In this document: positions 25,051 to 36,674 of the stretch, piece by piece | How the letters are laid out: each line of letters opens with the position of its first letter | How positions within the stretch are numbered: the first letter of the stretch is position 1 | DNA from: Antedon mediterranea | Taxonomy: Eukaryota > Echinodermata > Crinoidea > Comatulida > Antedonidae | DNA length: 64,000 nt | NCBI RefSeq assembly: GCF_964355755.1 | Contig: NC_092673.1 | Coordinates: 30,015,001-30,079,000, forward strand | Reading direction: 5' to 3' | Program-made: the position numbers and the translations under genes | Notes under the pieces: generated by a model | Told to the model about the DNA's origin: nothing | Database searches by the model: none | What the model saw: the letters and a program-made list of their open reading frames with translations, nothing else

Positions 25051-27013
25051 CAAACATTGAAGCAAGGGGACAAATGTTATACAATATAGACAACCGCAAA
25101 GCAATGGTGACAAACATGATTCAAGATGGTGACAAACATGATTCAAGATGGGACAAACATAAAGCAATGGGGACAAACATAAAGCAATGGGGACAAACAT
25201 GAAGCAATGGTGACAAACGTGAAGCAACGGTGACAAACGTGAAGCAATGGTGACAAACATGAAGCAACGGTGACAAACATGAAGCAATGGGGACAAACAT
25301 GAAGCAATGGTGACAAACGTGAAGCAATGGTGACAAACGTGAAGCAACGGTGACAAACGTGAAGCAATGGTGACAAACATGAAGCAACGGTGACAAACAT
25401 GAAGCAATGGTGACAAACGTGAAGCAACGGGGACAAACATGAAGCAATGGTGACAAACGTGAAGCAACGGTGACAAACATGAAGCAACGGTGACAAACAT
25501 GAAGCAACGGTGACAAACATGAAGCAACAGTGATAAACATGAAGCAACGGTGACAAACATGAAGCAACGGTGACAAACATGAAGCAACGGGGACAAACAT
25601 GAAGCAATGGGGACAAACATGAAGCAATGGGGACAAACATGAAGCAACGGTGACAAACATGAAGCAATGGTGACAAACATGAAGCAACGGTGACAAACAT
25701 GAAGCAACGGTGATAAACATGAAGCAACGGCGACAAACATGAAGCAATGGGGACAAACATGAATCAATGGGGACAAACATGAAGCAATGGGGACAAACAT
25801 TAAGCAACGGCGACAAACATGAAGCAATGGGGACAAACATGAATCAACGGGGACAAACATGAAGCAATGGTGACAAACATGAAGCAACGGTGACAAACAT
25901 GAAGCAACGGTGATAAACATGAAGCAACGGCGACAAACATGAAGCAACGGTGACAAACATGAATCAACGGTGACAAACATGAAGCAATGGGGACAAACAT
26001 GAAGCAATGGTGACAAACATGAATCAATGGGGATAAACATGAAGCAACGGTGACAAACATGAAGCAACGGTGACAAACATGAATCAACGGTGACAAACAT
26101 GAAGCAACGGTGACAAACATGAAGCAATGGTGACAAACATGAAGCAATGGTGACAAACATGAAGCAACGGTGATAAACATGAAGCAACAGGGACAAACAT
26201 GAATCAATGGTGACAAACATGAAACAATGGGGACAAACATGAAACAAAAGGGACAAACATGAAGCAACAGGGACAAACATGAAGCAACAGGGACAAACAT
26301 GAAGCAACAGGGACAAACATGAAGCAACGGTGACAAACATGAATCAATGGGGACAAATGAAACATGAATCAATGGTGACAACATGAAGCAATGGTGACAA
26401 ACATGAATCAATGGGGACAAATGAAACATGAATCAATGGTGACAACATGAAGCAATGGTGACAAACATGAATCAATGGGGACAAATGAAACATGAATCAA
26501 TGGTGACAACATGAAGCAATGGTGACAAACATGAAGCAACGGTGACAAACATGAAGCAATGGTGACAAACGTGAAGCAACGGTGACAAACGTGAAGCAAC
26601 AGTGATAAACATGAAGCAACAGGGACAAACATGAAGCAACAGGGACAAACATGAATCAATGGGGACAAATGAAACATGAATCAATGGTGACAACATGAAG
26701 CAATGGTGACAAACATGAATCAATGGGGACAAATGAAACATGAATCAATGGTGACAACATGAAGCAATGGTGACAAACATGAAGCAACGGTGACAAACAT
26801 GAAGCAACGGTGACAAACGTGAATCAATGGTGACAACATGAAGCAATGGTGACAAACATGAATCAATGGGGACAAATGAAACATGAATCAATGGTGACAA
26901 CATGAATCAATGGTGACAAACATGAAGCAATGGTGACAAACATGAATCAATGGTGACAAACGTGACGCAACAGTGACAAACATGAAGCAACAGTGACAAA
27001 CATGAAGCAACAA
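25051..27013. repeat. 20-bp minisatellite, nearly 2 kb
   Basis: The unit is GAAGCAACGGTGACAAACAT with a small set of recurring variants (AATGG/AACGG/AACAG; GGGAC/GTGAC/GCGAC/GTGAT; CAT/CGT; GAAG/GAAT). From about 25,201 to 26,340 the units stay in exact 20-bp register with no indel, about 57 units. Degenerate units lead in from about 25,051. The - strand unit lacks stops in all three phases, and 20 is not divisible by 3, so three overlapping long frames appear there (up to 437 codons, a 20-residue MFVTVASCLSPLLHVCHRCF-type period). I regard these as by-products of the repeat. Confidence 0.97.
26341..26902. repeat. 64-bp higher-order repeat inside the minisatellite
   Basis: A composite of an 18-bp unit (ends ACAAAT), a 7-bp remnant GAAACAT, a 19-bp unit (GACAACAT) and a 20-bp unit makes 64 bp. 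Full copies start at 26341, 26405, 26469, 26653 and 26717; a rearranged copy lies at 26,821-26,902. Plain 20-bp units separate the two clusters. The shared deletions show that the composite, not the single unit, was amplified here. Confidence 0.9.
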
Positions 27014-27851
27014 ATTTAGTACATTATTATTAGTACAATTAAATTGTCCTTGGATAGATTGCTGGTATTATTAAAAATTGTTCGCCAAGCAGTATCAAGA
27101 TATCATTTTATGCCATTTACATTTAGTATAAACAACAATGTTTAGTATGAGATTAACAGACAACTCTAGTGTACCCTCAACAATATTATTTTTTTTAATT
27201 GCACCTATTAATTTTTAATTTATGCGATGTGGTTCAGTTTAATGTACTTTAGTACATTTTTGATAATCCAATAAATTTGAAAATCTAACTTTTATTTTAG
27301 TCTCTGACAATTCTCATTCAATTAAATTAATTAATAAGTGACCTATATTATTAATTGATATTAATTATATACACAGTTATAAAAGCAGTACCAAGAACAT
27401 TTTTAGGAAACCATTTTCTGATATTCTTTCATTGGTAGAGGTATTTCCACAACACAATGTTATGTAATACAATGTTACAAAGACAGTGTTATCATACTAC
27501 CAGCAGTACTGTAGTAGATTGTAATGATATAAGATAATGATTATTCTATGCTTAGATTAAGATTCCAAATGTTGGGACATTAATAGGAAATTATCATTGT
27601 TGCTAAGATAAGATAAGTTAATTATGTAATAACAGTGAAAGGAGAATTGAAACAGGAAGTCGTAAGACCAGTTCCTAACCGCAGTTTGCAACTTAAAAGC
27701 CTCAAATGTTATTTAGAAATTCAGGATATAAAATTAATACTTGTTCTGGAAATGAAAAGTATTTTTCCTGCTTGGTGGTATAATTTATGTGTTTGTACAG
27801 TATGTAGCAAGCTAGAAGAAGGTGTAGTTTATGCAAATTGAACATGTTTGA
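27014..27851. other. Intergenic or intronic, no gene seen
   Basis: AT-rich DNA. The open frame at 27,635-27,841 (68 codons) has no recognised domain and no splice context. Confidence 0.45.
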
Positions 27852-27956
27852 CCAATGAGTTGGCTGAACTGTGTATTTTCACTTGACCAATCACAGCTGC
27901 CAGTTGTGTATACCAGTTGAGCCAATCAGAAATTAGGTCAAACAGGTGTGACCAAT
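27852..27956 (+). promoter_or_regulatory. Array of four CCAAT boxes, candidate promoter
   Basis: CCAAT occurs at 27852-27856, 27887-27891, 27922-27926 and 27952-27956, all in the same orientation and spaced 35, 35 and 30 bp. Evenly spaced CCAAT boxes at about three helical turns are the known arrangement of NF-Y-driven promoters. No TATA box follows. A consensus donor lies 85 bp downstream at 28041, consistent with a short first exon. Confidence 0.4.
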
Positions 27957-28037
27957 GAACAGTTAGTATTGAATGTAATGTCCGAGGTATCGAATTAGAT
28001 GCATGTAGATGACATAGGTATTGGATGGGTTTTAAAC

Positions 28038-28046
28038 ATGGTAAGA
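28038..28046 (+). other. Candidate start codon abutting a splice donor
   Basis: AAACATG|GTAAGA: an ATG at 28038-28040 is followed directly by a consensus donor at 28041. Joined to the acceptor at 43,691 (GCT CAT GTT...), it would give AAACATGG, a strong initiation context, and would add 33 residues in frame to the Ikaros-like protein. ATGGTAAG is expected about once per strand by chance in a window this size and occurs again at 48,422, so this is only a hypothesis. Confidence 0.25.
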
Positions 28047-28856
28047 ACATTGTTACCAGTATTATTTTTAATAATATTTGATATTGTTTTTATTTCCCAA
28101 CAGATCCTGGAGTTTAGTCATAGCTAATTTAACATACTCAGATATATTAATGTTTATTCTTATATTATATTATTGTTCATTAAATTTGTAATATTTAATA
28201 TTATTAATGGTTTTTTTTTCAGGAAATAATGATTTACTCTACTACAGTATGATTTATGTTTTTAATATTAGGAACAATAATATATTGTTGTAAAATTCTG
28301 TGTTTCTAATTCATGTTTTTTTTTCAAGTATTTTCTTAAATAATAAAATATGTGGTTCGTTACATCTGGTATGTTATATTACTGAATATATTTCTTGATA
28401 TTCAGAAATCAACTAAAAATGATGAAATTTTTTCTGAGTACCTTTAGTGATATCATCAAATAGCGTTGACTCAACTTAACTCACTTTGTATTTAAGTACG
28501 GTCACTCACCTGACACAAAATGGTATAATAGTCACCATTAGATAAATAAAATGAATGACACATAGCAACATACTGCTATTTCGCAATAAATGTTGAGAGT
28601 GCGTATGTTTCTGGCTAAAAGCCAAATTTGATGTACTTATTCAATCGTTAGGAGCCCCTGTCATTACTACCACCATCAAACAATGACATATTCTCAATTT
28701 TAATTCACATTCAGAAATAGGATACACGTTGTTTGTGTTCCCATAAATAAACCTCTTGATTTTGTTTGCTATTGTAGTTGGAAGAAACGGATAATTTCTG
28801 ATATCAAGTTTTTTAACTTAATTTTACATATGATTTATTTATTTATTTAAAAATAA
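28047..28856. other. Intergenic or intronic, no gene seen
   Basis: AT-rich, T-tract-rich sequence without open frames or repeats of note. Confidence 0.5.
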
Positions 28857-28985
28857 TTGTTGTCAAAATATAGTGGTGATATGCCTAAATATGGTAGTGA
28901 TATGACATCATCATGTCCATATATGAGTACATCACATTTTTTTGTCACATAAATACTAATAGTTAATAAAGTAGACAGAGCTTTA
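28857..28985. mobile_element. MITE family M1, copy 4 (left end worn)
   Basis: GTGATATGCCTAAATATGGT and GATATGACATCATCATGTCC match copies 3 and 5. The right end GTAGACAGAGC then TTTA is present; the left inverted repeat is not recognisable beyond TGTCAAAATA. The CArG-like site is mutated to CCATATATGA. Confidence 0.6.
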
Positions 28986-29674
28986 TACAAATGCTAATTA
29001 ATATAGCAATTTGTTGTAGGACAAAATATACCGAGTTCTCAAATAAAGGGTTTGATACTATACTGGAATTACATTAAAAAAGTGATTTACCAAATTCTTG
29101 TGTCTAAATTTAGTCACAATTTTGGGGATCCGATTATACTAGATACGACAATCATTCATAATTCATCCTTGAATTTTCAGAAGATAATTTTCTCATGTGC
29201 TACGGAAATAAGATGTTTATATAACCACAATAATGACTGGTAAATAGTGGTAAATGTGGAAGTACTCTCTAGTGAACATTGAAAGTAACAGGATGTTACA
29301 TACCTTTGATGACATGCTTCTGCCTCGGAACAATACATTATTAAACTTTCCTGATTTACTCGTGTGTTATTCAACAATAGTGCAAGCATACATTTTTGTG
29401 TACTTTAATTCAATAACAACAAAAATAAAAAAAGTTTGCACGTAAGGAAATAAGAATAGCATTATTCATGAATACCGTCATTACATTTGTTATGCTTGAC
29501 TCGATGAATAAAATGTGTTATTATATAACCCACTCACTTTCTTTCACCTTGTGTTGTAATAGCGTTTCGTTTTTTATTCCTTAAAATTGAAACGACAAAA
29601 TCTTAAGTATAAGATTTATAGATTTACCGTAACACAATACACCCACTCTCACTTTAAGTTATAACTTAAACGTT
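28986..29674. other. Intergenic or intronic, no gene seen
   Basis: Two overlapping opposite frames at 29.05-29.45 kb look like chance. A perfect palindrome AAGTTATAACTT lies at 29,656-29,667, just before the next array. Confidence 0.45.
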
Positions 29675-29756
29675 CGACTCGGCCATTTGACCCGCTCAAC
29701 TCGGCCATTTGACCCGCTCAACTCGGCCATTTGACCCGCTCAACTCGGCCATTTGA
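29675..29756. repeat. 22-bp tandem repeat, 3.7 copies
   Basis: The unit is AACTCGGCCATTTGACCCGC plus TC. The copies are identical apart from the edges, so the array is young. It is GC-richer than its surroundings. Confidence 0.95.
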
Positions 29757-30424
29757 TCATGCTACATTAGAAGAAGAAATTCACCATTTATTAGTTTGTT
29801 TGAAAACATTTATGTGACATTTAACAATAAAAACACACTTGTGTAAGGAAGGAATATCGGGTTACAGCGTTGTTTACCATCAGAAGCCAATCATCGTAAT
29901 TATTACATTAATAATACGAACATTGAACCCTGAGTCATTGTGTTTGCATTTAAACAACATCTTTGTGTCGTTAAAAATGTATTTCGAAATTCTGAATACA
30001 ACAACTCATCGTACCGAGAAAAATAACGCATTGTATCAGCTGTTAACATATTTTACAACATGACCACCTTCACCACATGCCTAATTAGCATATCAGGTGT
30101 TCAAATATTGATAACAATAGGTTTCTATCCCAATAGCATCCTTTAGGCAATTCTATCTGATTGTGGGGGTCAATGTGCTTACAATATTTAATGGTTAAGT
30201 ACTGAATGTCCTCGTGAACTTGTTGATGTGGTTATATATTCATGTTTTCATTCATTTCAATTATTAACTTCCTTCACATCACAAGTGAACTTTAAATCTA
30301 TAACCCTTTTTGCAATGAGATTTATACATCCTGAAAAGAGGTAATTTTGGCAAAATCGTTTACTCTGTTGGTTGTTTTAGAAAGGTTAGTTTAAATTTTG
30401 TATTTGTATTGTATAAACACTTCT
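29757..30424. other. Intergenic or intronic, no gene seen
   Basis: An open frame at 29,839-30,063 (74 codons) has no recognised motif. The rest is AT-rich. Confidence 0.45.
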
Positions 30425-30851
30425 TCATCTCTCCCCCCCCCCTTTTCTTTTTCTTTCTTCCCTCCCTCTCCTTCTTCTCTCCTCTCCCTCTTCTCCCCTC
30501 TCCCTCTTCTCACCCTCTCCCTCTTCTCCCCTCTCTCTCATCTCCCCTCTCCCTCTTCACCCCTCTCCCTCTTCACCCCTCTCCCTCTTCTCCCCTCTCC
30601 CTCTTCTCCCCTCTCCCTCTTCTCCCCTCTCCCCTCTCCCTCTTCTCCCCTCTCCCTCTTCACCCCTCTCCCTCTTCACCCCTCTCCTCTTTTCCTCTCT
30701 CCCTCTTCTCCCCTCTCCCTCTTCTCCCCTCTCCCTCTTCTCCCCTCTCCCTCTTCTCCCCTCTCCCTCTTCGCCCCTCTCCCTCTTCGCCCCTCTCCCT
30801 CTTCGCCCCTCTTCCTCTTTACCTCTCCCTCTTCACCACCTCTTCTTTTTC
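30425..30851. repeat. Polypyrimidine CT tract, about 430 bp
   Basis: Almost pure C/T on the + strand, built largely from a 16-bp unit CTCTCCCTCTTCTCCC with CTTCACCC and CTTCGCCC variants. Overlapping Pro/Ser/Leu-rich + frames and a Gly/Glu/Arg-rich - frame here are artefacts of the repeat. Mirror-symmetric homopyrimidine DNA of this type can form intramolecular triplexes (H-DNA). Confidence 0.95.
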
Positions 30852-31751
30852 CTCTTCTCCCAATCTTCACCAATGTCCCAGTGATTTATTCTCCTCTTCC
30901 AATTTACTTTTAAAAAATGTTGATAATATTTATTGATTTATGTTTGCATGTTTGGATGCTTTAAGTGTTGGTGTGTCATGACTTACTGTATAGCGACAGT
31001 GGTCCTCCAATATCTCTTACAATGTGATGTTTTTAAATGTTAAAATAAATAAAATAAAATGTTCCATTTCATTTATTCAATTCCTTTCCATAGTTATGAA
31101 CAATCATCTTAATTTAGAGTCTTTTGCTAAAAAAATTTTTTTTTTACTAAATTGAGAAACTGAAAGATTAATTATTATTCCTTCACATAATTGTAGTTTG
31201 TGATCAATAAAATACATTTAATGCCTGGGTTATATGAGATAGAAACATCCAATTACGTATTTGTACGAGAATTACTTTCATTAGTAAACCCAAACCACAT
31301 TGCTGAATAGATCTAATGACAACTTTAATTAAAATTCTTCTGTTGGCAATACAGTACACTGTTTATGTTCAACAAAAACACATTTTCCATATGTTTTAAT
31401 TATAATATTCTATTATTCAAGAACAACAATAATATTACCTTGACACTGCACCACAAAGGATAATATAAATTATATTAAAAAAATATACATATCATTCATC
31501 AAATTGTATAAAATAATTTTTCTTTTTTTTTCAAAGGAAAAATACAATTTGCATGATAATAGAAGAAAACTTGATTGTTTATTGAGAACATTAAAACAAA
31601 TATAATACAATGCAATTTTTTATTTAATGGCTTTCCTGTCCATTCATGATTAAAACCTTGCCTTAAATTATCAATTTTATCACTTCCCATTAAAATCCTC
31701 CAAAAGCTTAGGATGAGGGCTTGGCTAATTTTATGATAAAAATTAAAAATT
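30852..31751. other. Intergenic or intronic, no gene seen
   Basis: AT-rich DNA with no open frame, repeat or motif worth annotating. Confidence 0.5.
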
Positions 31752-32022
31752 AATAAAGAAAATATAAATAAAATGTATATCAGTAATAATGACTTGGTTT
31801 AGTCATATACAGTATTATTTAATTATATAATTTAAATAATATTATTTTGAGATCCAATCAAAATTATTTAGTATCATCATGAACATTATTTCAATAAAGA
31901 AAATATAAATACAATGTATATCAGTAATAATGACTTGGTTTAGTCATATTTTATTATATAATTTAAATAATATTACTTTGAGATCCAATCAAAATGATTT
32001 AGTATCATCATGAACATTATTT
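31752..32022. repeat. Direct tandem duplication, unit 141 bp
   Basis: Copy 1 spans 31,752-31,892 and copy 2 spans 31,893-32,022, both starting AATAAAGAAAATATAAATA. Copy 2 lacks about 11-12 bp around ACAGTATTATTT. There are few other differences, so this is a recent duplication. Confidence 0.9.
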
Positions 32023-33689
32023 GTTTTATGAGAATATATAATGCTGAGCTTTTGGTTTAGGCAAGGGCCTTAGCCTCACAGTAGGTTTATAAATTATTAT
32101 AACCAATAATAACAAAAAAACAAACAAAAGGATCACTCCTAAACAACTACGTCACAAAGACATTATTTTCAATGTATATTGAGCTTATAAAGATTATTAT
32201 ATTAAAATTAACTCCTACTAGGTCAGGATACACCTTATACCATTTCCTAACATTCAAGGTCTATAAAGTGTTACCTTCAACCTATGAAATGCTCTCTAAC
32301 ATTTCGCAATTACGCACTGGTTATGTTTAAATAACATAGTATAAACTGACTTCAAATAACGAGAGGCAAGCCATGATTTAACCTTTCGATCTTTATTTTT
32401 ATTCCTGATAATGATAAATTAAAGATTCAAACGTTGAATCATGCACTGCCTTATGTTATTTGGAGTCAATTTCTTTTATCAATTTAAATTCACCAACAAA
32501 GTTGGCCTAGTTACCTTTCCTTAACTGGTTACATTTATCACGCACTGAATTTAATATCTGGTTTTTTTTATGCACGATCTATATATGCTGCAACATTAGC
32601 CTAGTTTATACACACATATGTTGTTATGTGATTCATAAATGTTCCTATTAAACCAAGCTATTAGACAATCTAATTTTGAAGTACAATATGTATGATTGCA
32701 TACTTTAATGTCTTAAGTTCATGACATGAATGTTATTTTCCAAAGCTAACGATTTTGATATTCTTCAATCGTAATGTGCACTGTCTTAATCCTTTTTTTT
32801 ATTTGATGACCAATTACTACCCACATAGATGTTTTATTTTCATTTCATTAAATAGAGAAATGTGTTTCTTTTATTCCAATGAGGATATTTTTCTTTTTTC
32901 CCATAAGAATTTTTTTCTTCTTTCAGTCCATGAACAAAATTGATTTAATTTTTGATTTATGAAAGAAGTTCTTTTGATTTATGGATGGTTTTTGTTTACA
33001 TGTACAACATAATTTACATAGGTCTTCTGATTATGAATGGACATAACAAATTCTAGGTCGTTTGTTATGTGTGTTGAACCTCTTTAATCATTCAAACAAG
33101 AGGCAAATGATGTGCAGATGAAATTCAAGAGAATATTAGTATAATAATAATGTATTTGAGGTGTTACGTAGCGGTAGACGTTACCCCGGTCCATCATCTC
33201 TTGTACAAATAGGTTTCGTAACAGCTTTTATCCAACGACATATATCGTACGAGAGTGATGTGACATTTTGTAATTGTTCTTGTTTTTTTTTTTTTTTCTG
33301 TTTTTGTATATAAAAAAAACATTATTTTTATGTATATTTTATATGCAAATGACAATAAATGGAAGTCTGATTATATTTTCGTCCAATTTATTAATTACAA
33401 TGATAACTTAGGTAAAAGGTTATTCATAAATTGGTTACATTCCTTCTTTACTAATTTTTCATGTTTGAAAAATATTATATGTATATCATTCATTTATTCA
33501 ACAATATGTAGGCCACTAGCCCAAATAAATAATGTAAGTAATATTAATAAATACATCTTAATTATGAGTAGTAGTAGTTATACCAAGATATTACTTTGTT
33601 TTTAAGTAAAAAAAAGATAAGTCTTCTCAGGTTATTGATTATCTTTTCCGTTTGTTTTTTACTGCAACTTTTATCTCCAATAATGTTGG
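32023..33689. other. Intergenic or intronic, no gene supported
   Basis: AT-rich DNA with a T tract near 33,280. The 91-codon frame at 33,330-33,605 is Ile/Asn/Tyr-rich and unrecognised; it could be worn retroelement sequence linked to the next feature. Confidence 0.35.
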
Positions 33690-33870
33690 TATTCGTGTTC
33701 CCGCCTGTAAATTAAGAAATAAAAATGTCCTTTGTGTTCCCTTTAGTAGTCAATGTTCTTAAAAATGGTTACATCAATAGATTAAGTTTATCTTATAATT
33801 GTTTAGTTCAGGCCCATCCCCAAATTTACATTTTTAATTCCAATCTTTATCTTTTTCATCGTAATTTAGG
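33690..33870 (+). pseudogene. Possible decayed C-terminal tail of a LINE-type reverse transcriptase
   Basis: One frame reads VGIRVPACKLRNKNVLCVPF up to a stop. After a one-step frame change it continues VLKNGYINRLSLSYNCLVQA, then HPQIYIFNSNLYLFH. The pattern RxPxCxLRNKNxLxVP...VLKNxxxxRLxxxxNxL...I(F) is the sort of sequence found at the end of CR1/L2-like retrotransposon proteins. This is recognition by eye of a diverged, frameshifted piece; no catalytic motif is present. Confidence 0.25.
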
Positions 33871-34925
33871 TGTTTATTGTCTCTGTATCTGTTAAACCAA
33901 ACTGTAAGTGGCGGATGTGTTTCTGCTGCTGTTTCTGGTTTAAAAAAAAAAAATAAATAAATAAAAATTCAACATAAACTATTATAACAGTATTTGTATT
34001 TATTTATTCAAACTTTTAGGAATTTGTAAACTAAATTATTATTCTAAAAAAAACATCTGGCTATCATATCAGGTATGTTGTCAAGATAAATTATGTTGAT
34101 ATTTTGAATAAATTTTTTATAATTTGGTAATTAAATGTAAAACCATATGTTAAATTCAAGGCTTTTGGAACAAAAAAACTCAATAAAAAACATCTTTTTA
34201 TACGATCAACTCTTAATTAATTAAAAACATTAAACCAGGTCATTCCTTGTCTTAAATGTATGTTTTGTAGTAAATTGTGATAAAAAGAGAGAAACGATGC
34301 ACATTTTTAAACGTTTACAGATAAAAAAAGTTATCTCGTATAGTATTTATTTAAACATTAAATGTAGTTTGTGACTTTAAATTAGATCTTAAAAAAATGG
34401 GAAAAAGATACCAATTTGTAATTTGAGTTTTTAAATGTGGCCCTCTGGAGGTGATAAAATTTCCTCAATATGTCATGTGACCATCAAATTGATCAATCTT
34501 CCTTGACGAGTTAAACTCATGAATATTAAACCCACAACAACATAAGACCTTTGACCATGCTTGACCAATCACGGACAACATATAGAGAAGAAAGCATAGA
34601 AATATTGTACAATAATATAATCAACAGTTCATTTTAACATAATTTGTGATTGAACCACCATTAGAATAATATAATCTTCTTCTACATATTTTTTTTATTT
34701 TACTAAAAAAATCGAAATTGGTTCTTACAATAGTATAAATTTGAATTATTTTATACCAAACATTTTTTATATTTGGGAAATTTCAATTGCAATGGCGGCC
34801 ACTACTAGCAATTCAATGTGTATGTTGTATTTTAAAGATAAAGAAAAGATGACACATTAAACTGTTGTTATCCCAGCAGGGTACAGCCCACTCAAGACTA
34901 GAGAGGAAGAAATATTGCTGGTACC
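33871..34925. other. Intergenic or intronic, no gene seen
   Basis: AT-rich DNA. A short frame opening ATGGCGGCCAC at 34,792 runs 22 codons to a stop; it is probably chance. Confidence 0.45.
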
Positions 34926-35430
34926 AGTACCCTTTGAATGTGTTCACTAAAAATACATTGACGGTGAATATTTTAGGGCAAATCACTATTTAATCTATGT
35001 TTTGTTTGCTATGTTAGTATAACCAAATTTCTATGAATTAATCTTGATTTTGATTCTTGAATACATACATGTATACCACCCTGTGAATATGTTGACTAAA
35101 AATACATTGACGGTGAATAGTTTAGGGCAAAATCAACTATATTATTTAATCTATGTTTGCTTATGTTAATATTACCAAATTTCTATAAATTAATCTTGAT
35201 TATTTAATCTATGTTTGCTATGTTAGTATAACTAAATTTCTATGAATTAATCTTGATTTTGATTCTTGAATACATATACATGTATACCACCCTGTGAATA
35301 TGTTGACTAAAAATACATTGACGGTGAATAGTTTAGGGCAAAATCAACTATATTATTTAATCAATGTTTGCTTATGTTCATATAACCAAATTTCTATTGT
35401 TCTTGATTTTGATTCTTTAATACATAATGT
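34926..35430. repeat. Three-copy direct repeat of 150-210 bp
   Basis: Copies begin near 34,926, 35,076 and 35,285, each with AAAAATACATTGACGGTGAA and TTTAGGGCAAA. The middle copy has an extra internal duplication of the ATTTAATCTATGTTTGCTAT block. The third is diverged at its 3' end. Confidence 0.85.
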
Positions 35431-36372
35431 TTACATTATTGTTACTGGTACATCATTATGTTATTCTTTAATAATAATAATTAATAATATATAATAATAT
35501 AATTATTCTGATTATTTAAATGACTATAAACATACTGTACATTAGACATCAGTGCCATGTCAAATATCTTTTTTGTTCATGTTAATCAAATACCTGCAAA
35601 TTAATGTATACTTAATTTTAAATATTTAATATTTATTTATACATTATTATTACTATATTGTGTTTCTTGATTAGCGATTAAATTAAATTCTGTAAATATA
35701 CAATTTATATCCCTGTCATGTAATATATGTCAACAAATATTTACTCTGCTTTTCTCAATCAATGTTAATCAAAATTTATTTAATGTTATTCTTGAATGAG
35801 CTATTTATATTTGAGAAATATTAAACAACAGTACTGTATATCATTATCTAACTTTCAAGTGTTTTCCATATAATTGAAGATAGTTACAGTATTAATACAT
35901 TAACTGTAAATGAAAACTTATTTTCATTAAAAGTTGATCAATTTTTCATTAGAAACTTGTGTGTGCTACAATATTATTACTATATTATTACTATAGAGAT
36001 GTTATGATAAAAATGTATTAGAGTATGTCGTTGAATTCTACTAGCTTTAGATGCCTAGCCCTGACTTTTGGGTTCATAACATTACAAGTAGAAATGTGTT
36101 TCTGGAGAGGAGAGCATCCGCTTGTTGTCATTATTACAGATGAACTTTAGTTGTAGTAATATAGTAGCAGGAGAGCATGCTATTAAGAGTGTATTTATTT
36201 ATTGCCAGCTTACAGTTTAATACATGAATTGTTCTAGAACCAGAGTTTGCATTTTCATGCTTGATTTATTGTTCATTCGTCGTCGTCACTGCTGTATGGC
36301 TTGAATTGAATGTAGTTTGGGCGGAACACATCATGCATGTTGAACAGAGTACGCATGAGCGAACTCCAGTTA
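35431..36372. other. Intergenic or intronic, no gene seen
   Basis: AT-rich up to about 36,060. It becomes more mixed in composition toward 36,250-36,370 (cgtcgtcgtcac, gggcggaac), which leads into the candidate promoter. Confidence 0.45.
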
Positions 36373-36674
36373 AGGTCAGGCGGTCGTGGCTTTGGAAGTA
36401 AGGATGACCTTGGCCAAGGCTTGTGCTTTATAAACATCACAAAGTATTAGGACATTTAGGTCAGCCGTATTGAAGTAGTTCTTTCTACATTGAAATCACA
36501 AGCCAGGCATGAAAGCTTCCATAGATATTATATGCATAACAAAAGGCCCGGCTATGTGACTAGCAATAGATCGCAGCTATGCTATATCAATCACTTGTAC
36601 AAATACTTTGAAGAAACTAGGACATATGTAACACACTTGTACTCTCTTGGATTTGTATACTTCATTTATAGGGG
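36373..36674 (+). promoter_or_regulatory. Candidate TATA promoter with nuclear-receptor half-sites and non-coding 5' exon
   Basis: Half-sites: AGGTCA (36373-36378), TGACCTTGG (36405-36413, reverse-complement CCAAGGTCA, the extended ERR/SF-1-type site) and AGGTCA (36458-36463). A TATAAA box is at 36429-36434, so a start is predicted near 36,458. About 215 bp on, GGGG|GTAAGA gives a strong donor at 36675. No ATG frame joins the Ikaros-like exon in phase, so this would be a 5' UTR exon, 7 kb upstream of the acceptor at 43,691. The sites are visible; use as a promoter is inference. Confidence 0.35.

Noticed and set aside
25027-26340. A 437-codon - strand ORF and overlapping 205-239 codon frames, Cys/Val/Leu-rich
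   Set aside because: They are translations of the 20-bp minisatellite, open in all three phases because the - strand unit contains no stop codon. There is no independent sign of coding.
25051-27013. Regular short repeats that might suggest a CRISPR array
   Set aside because: The units are contiguous with no unique spacers, and the genome is eukaryotic. It is a minisatellite.
30398-30936. Ser/Pro/Leu-rich frames of 171 and 175 codons and a - strand Gly/Glu/Arg-rich frame
   Set aside because: All arise from the CT-rich low-complexity tract.
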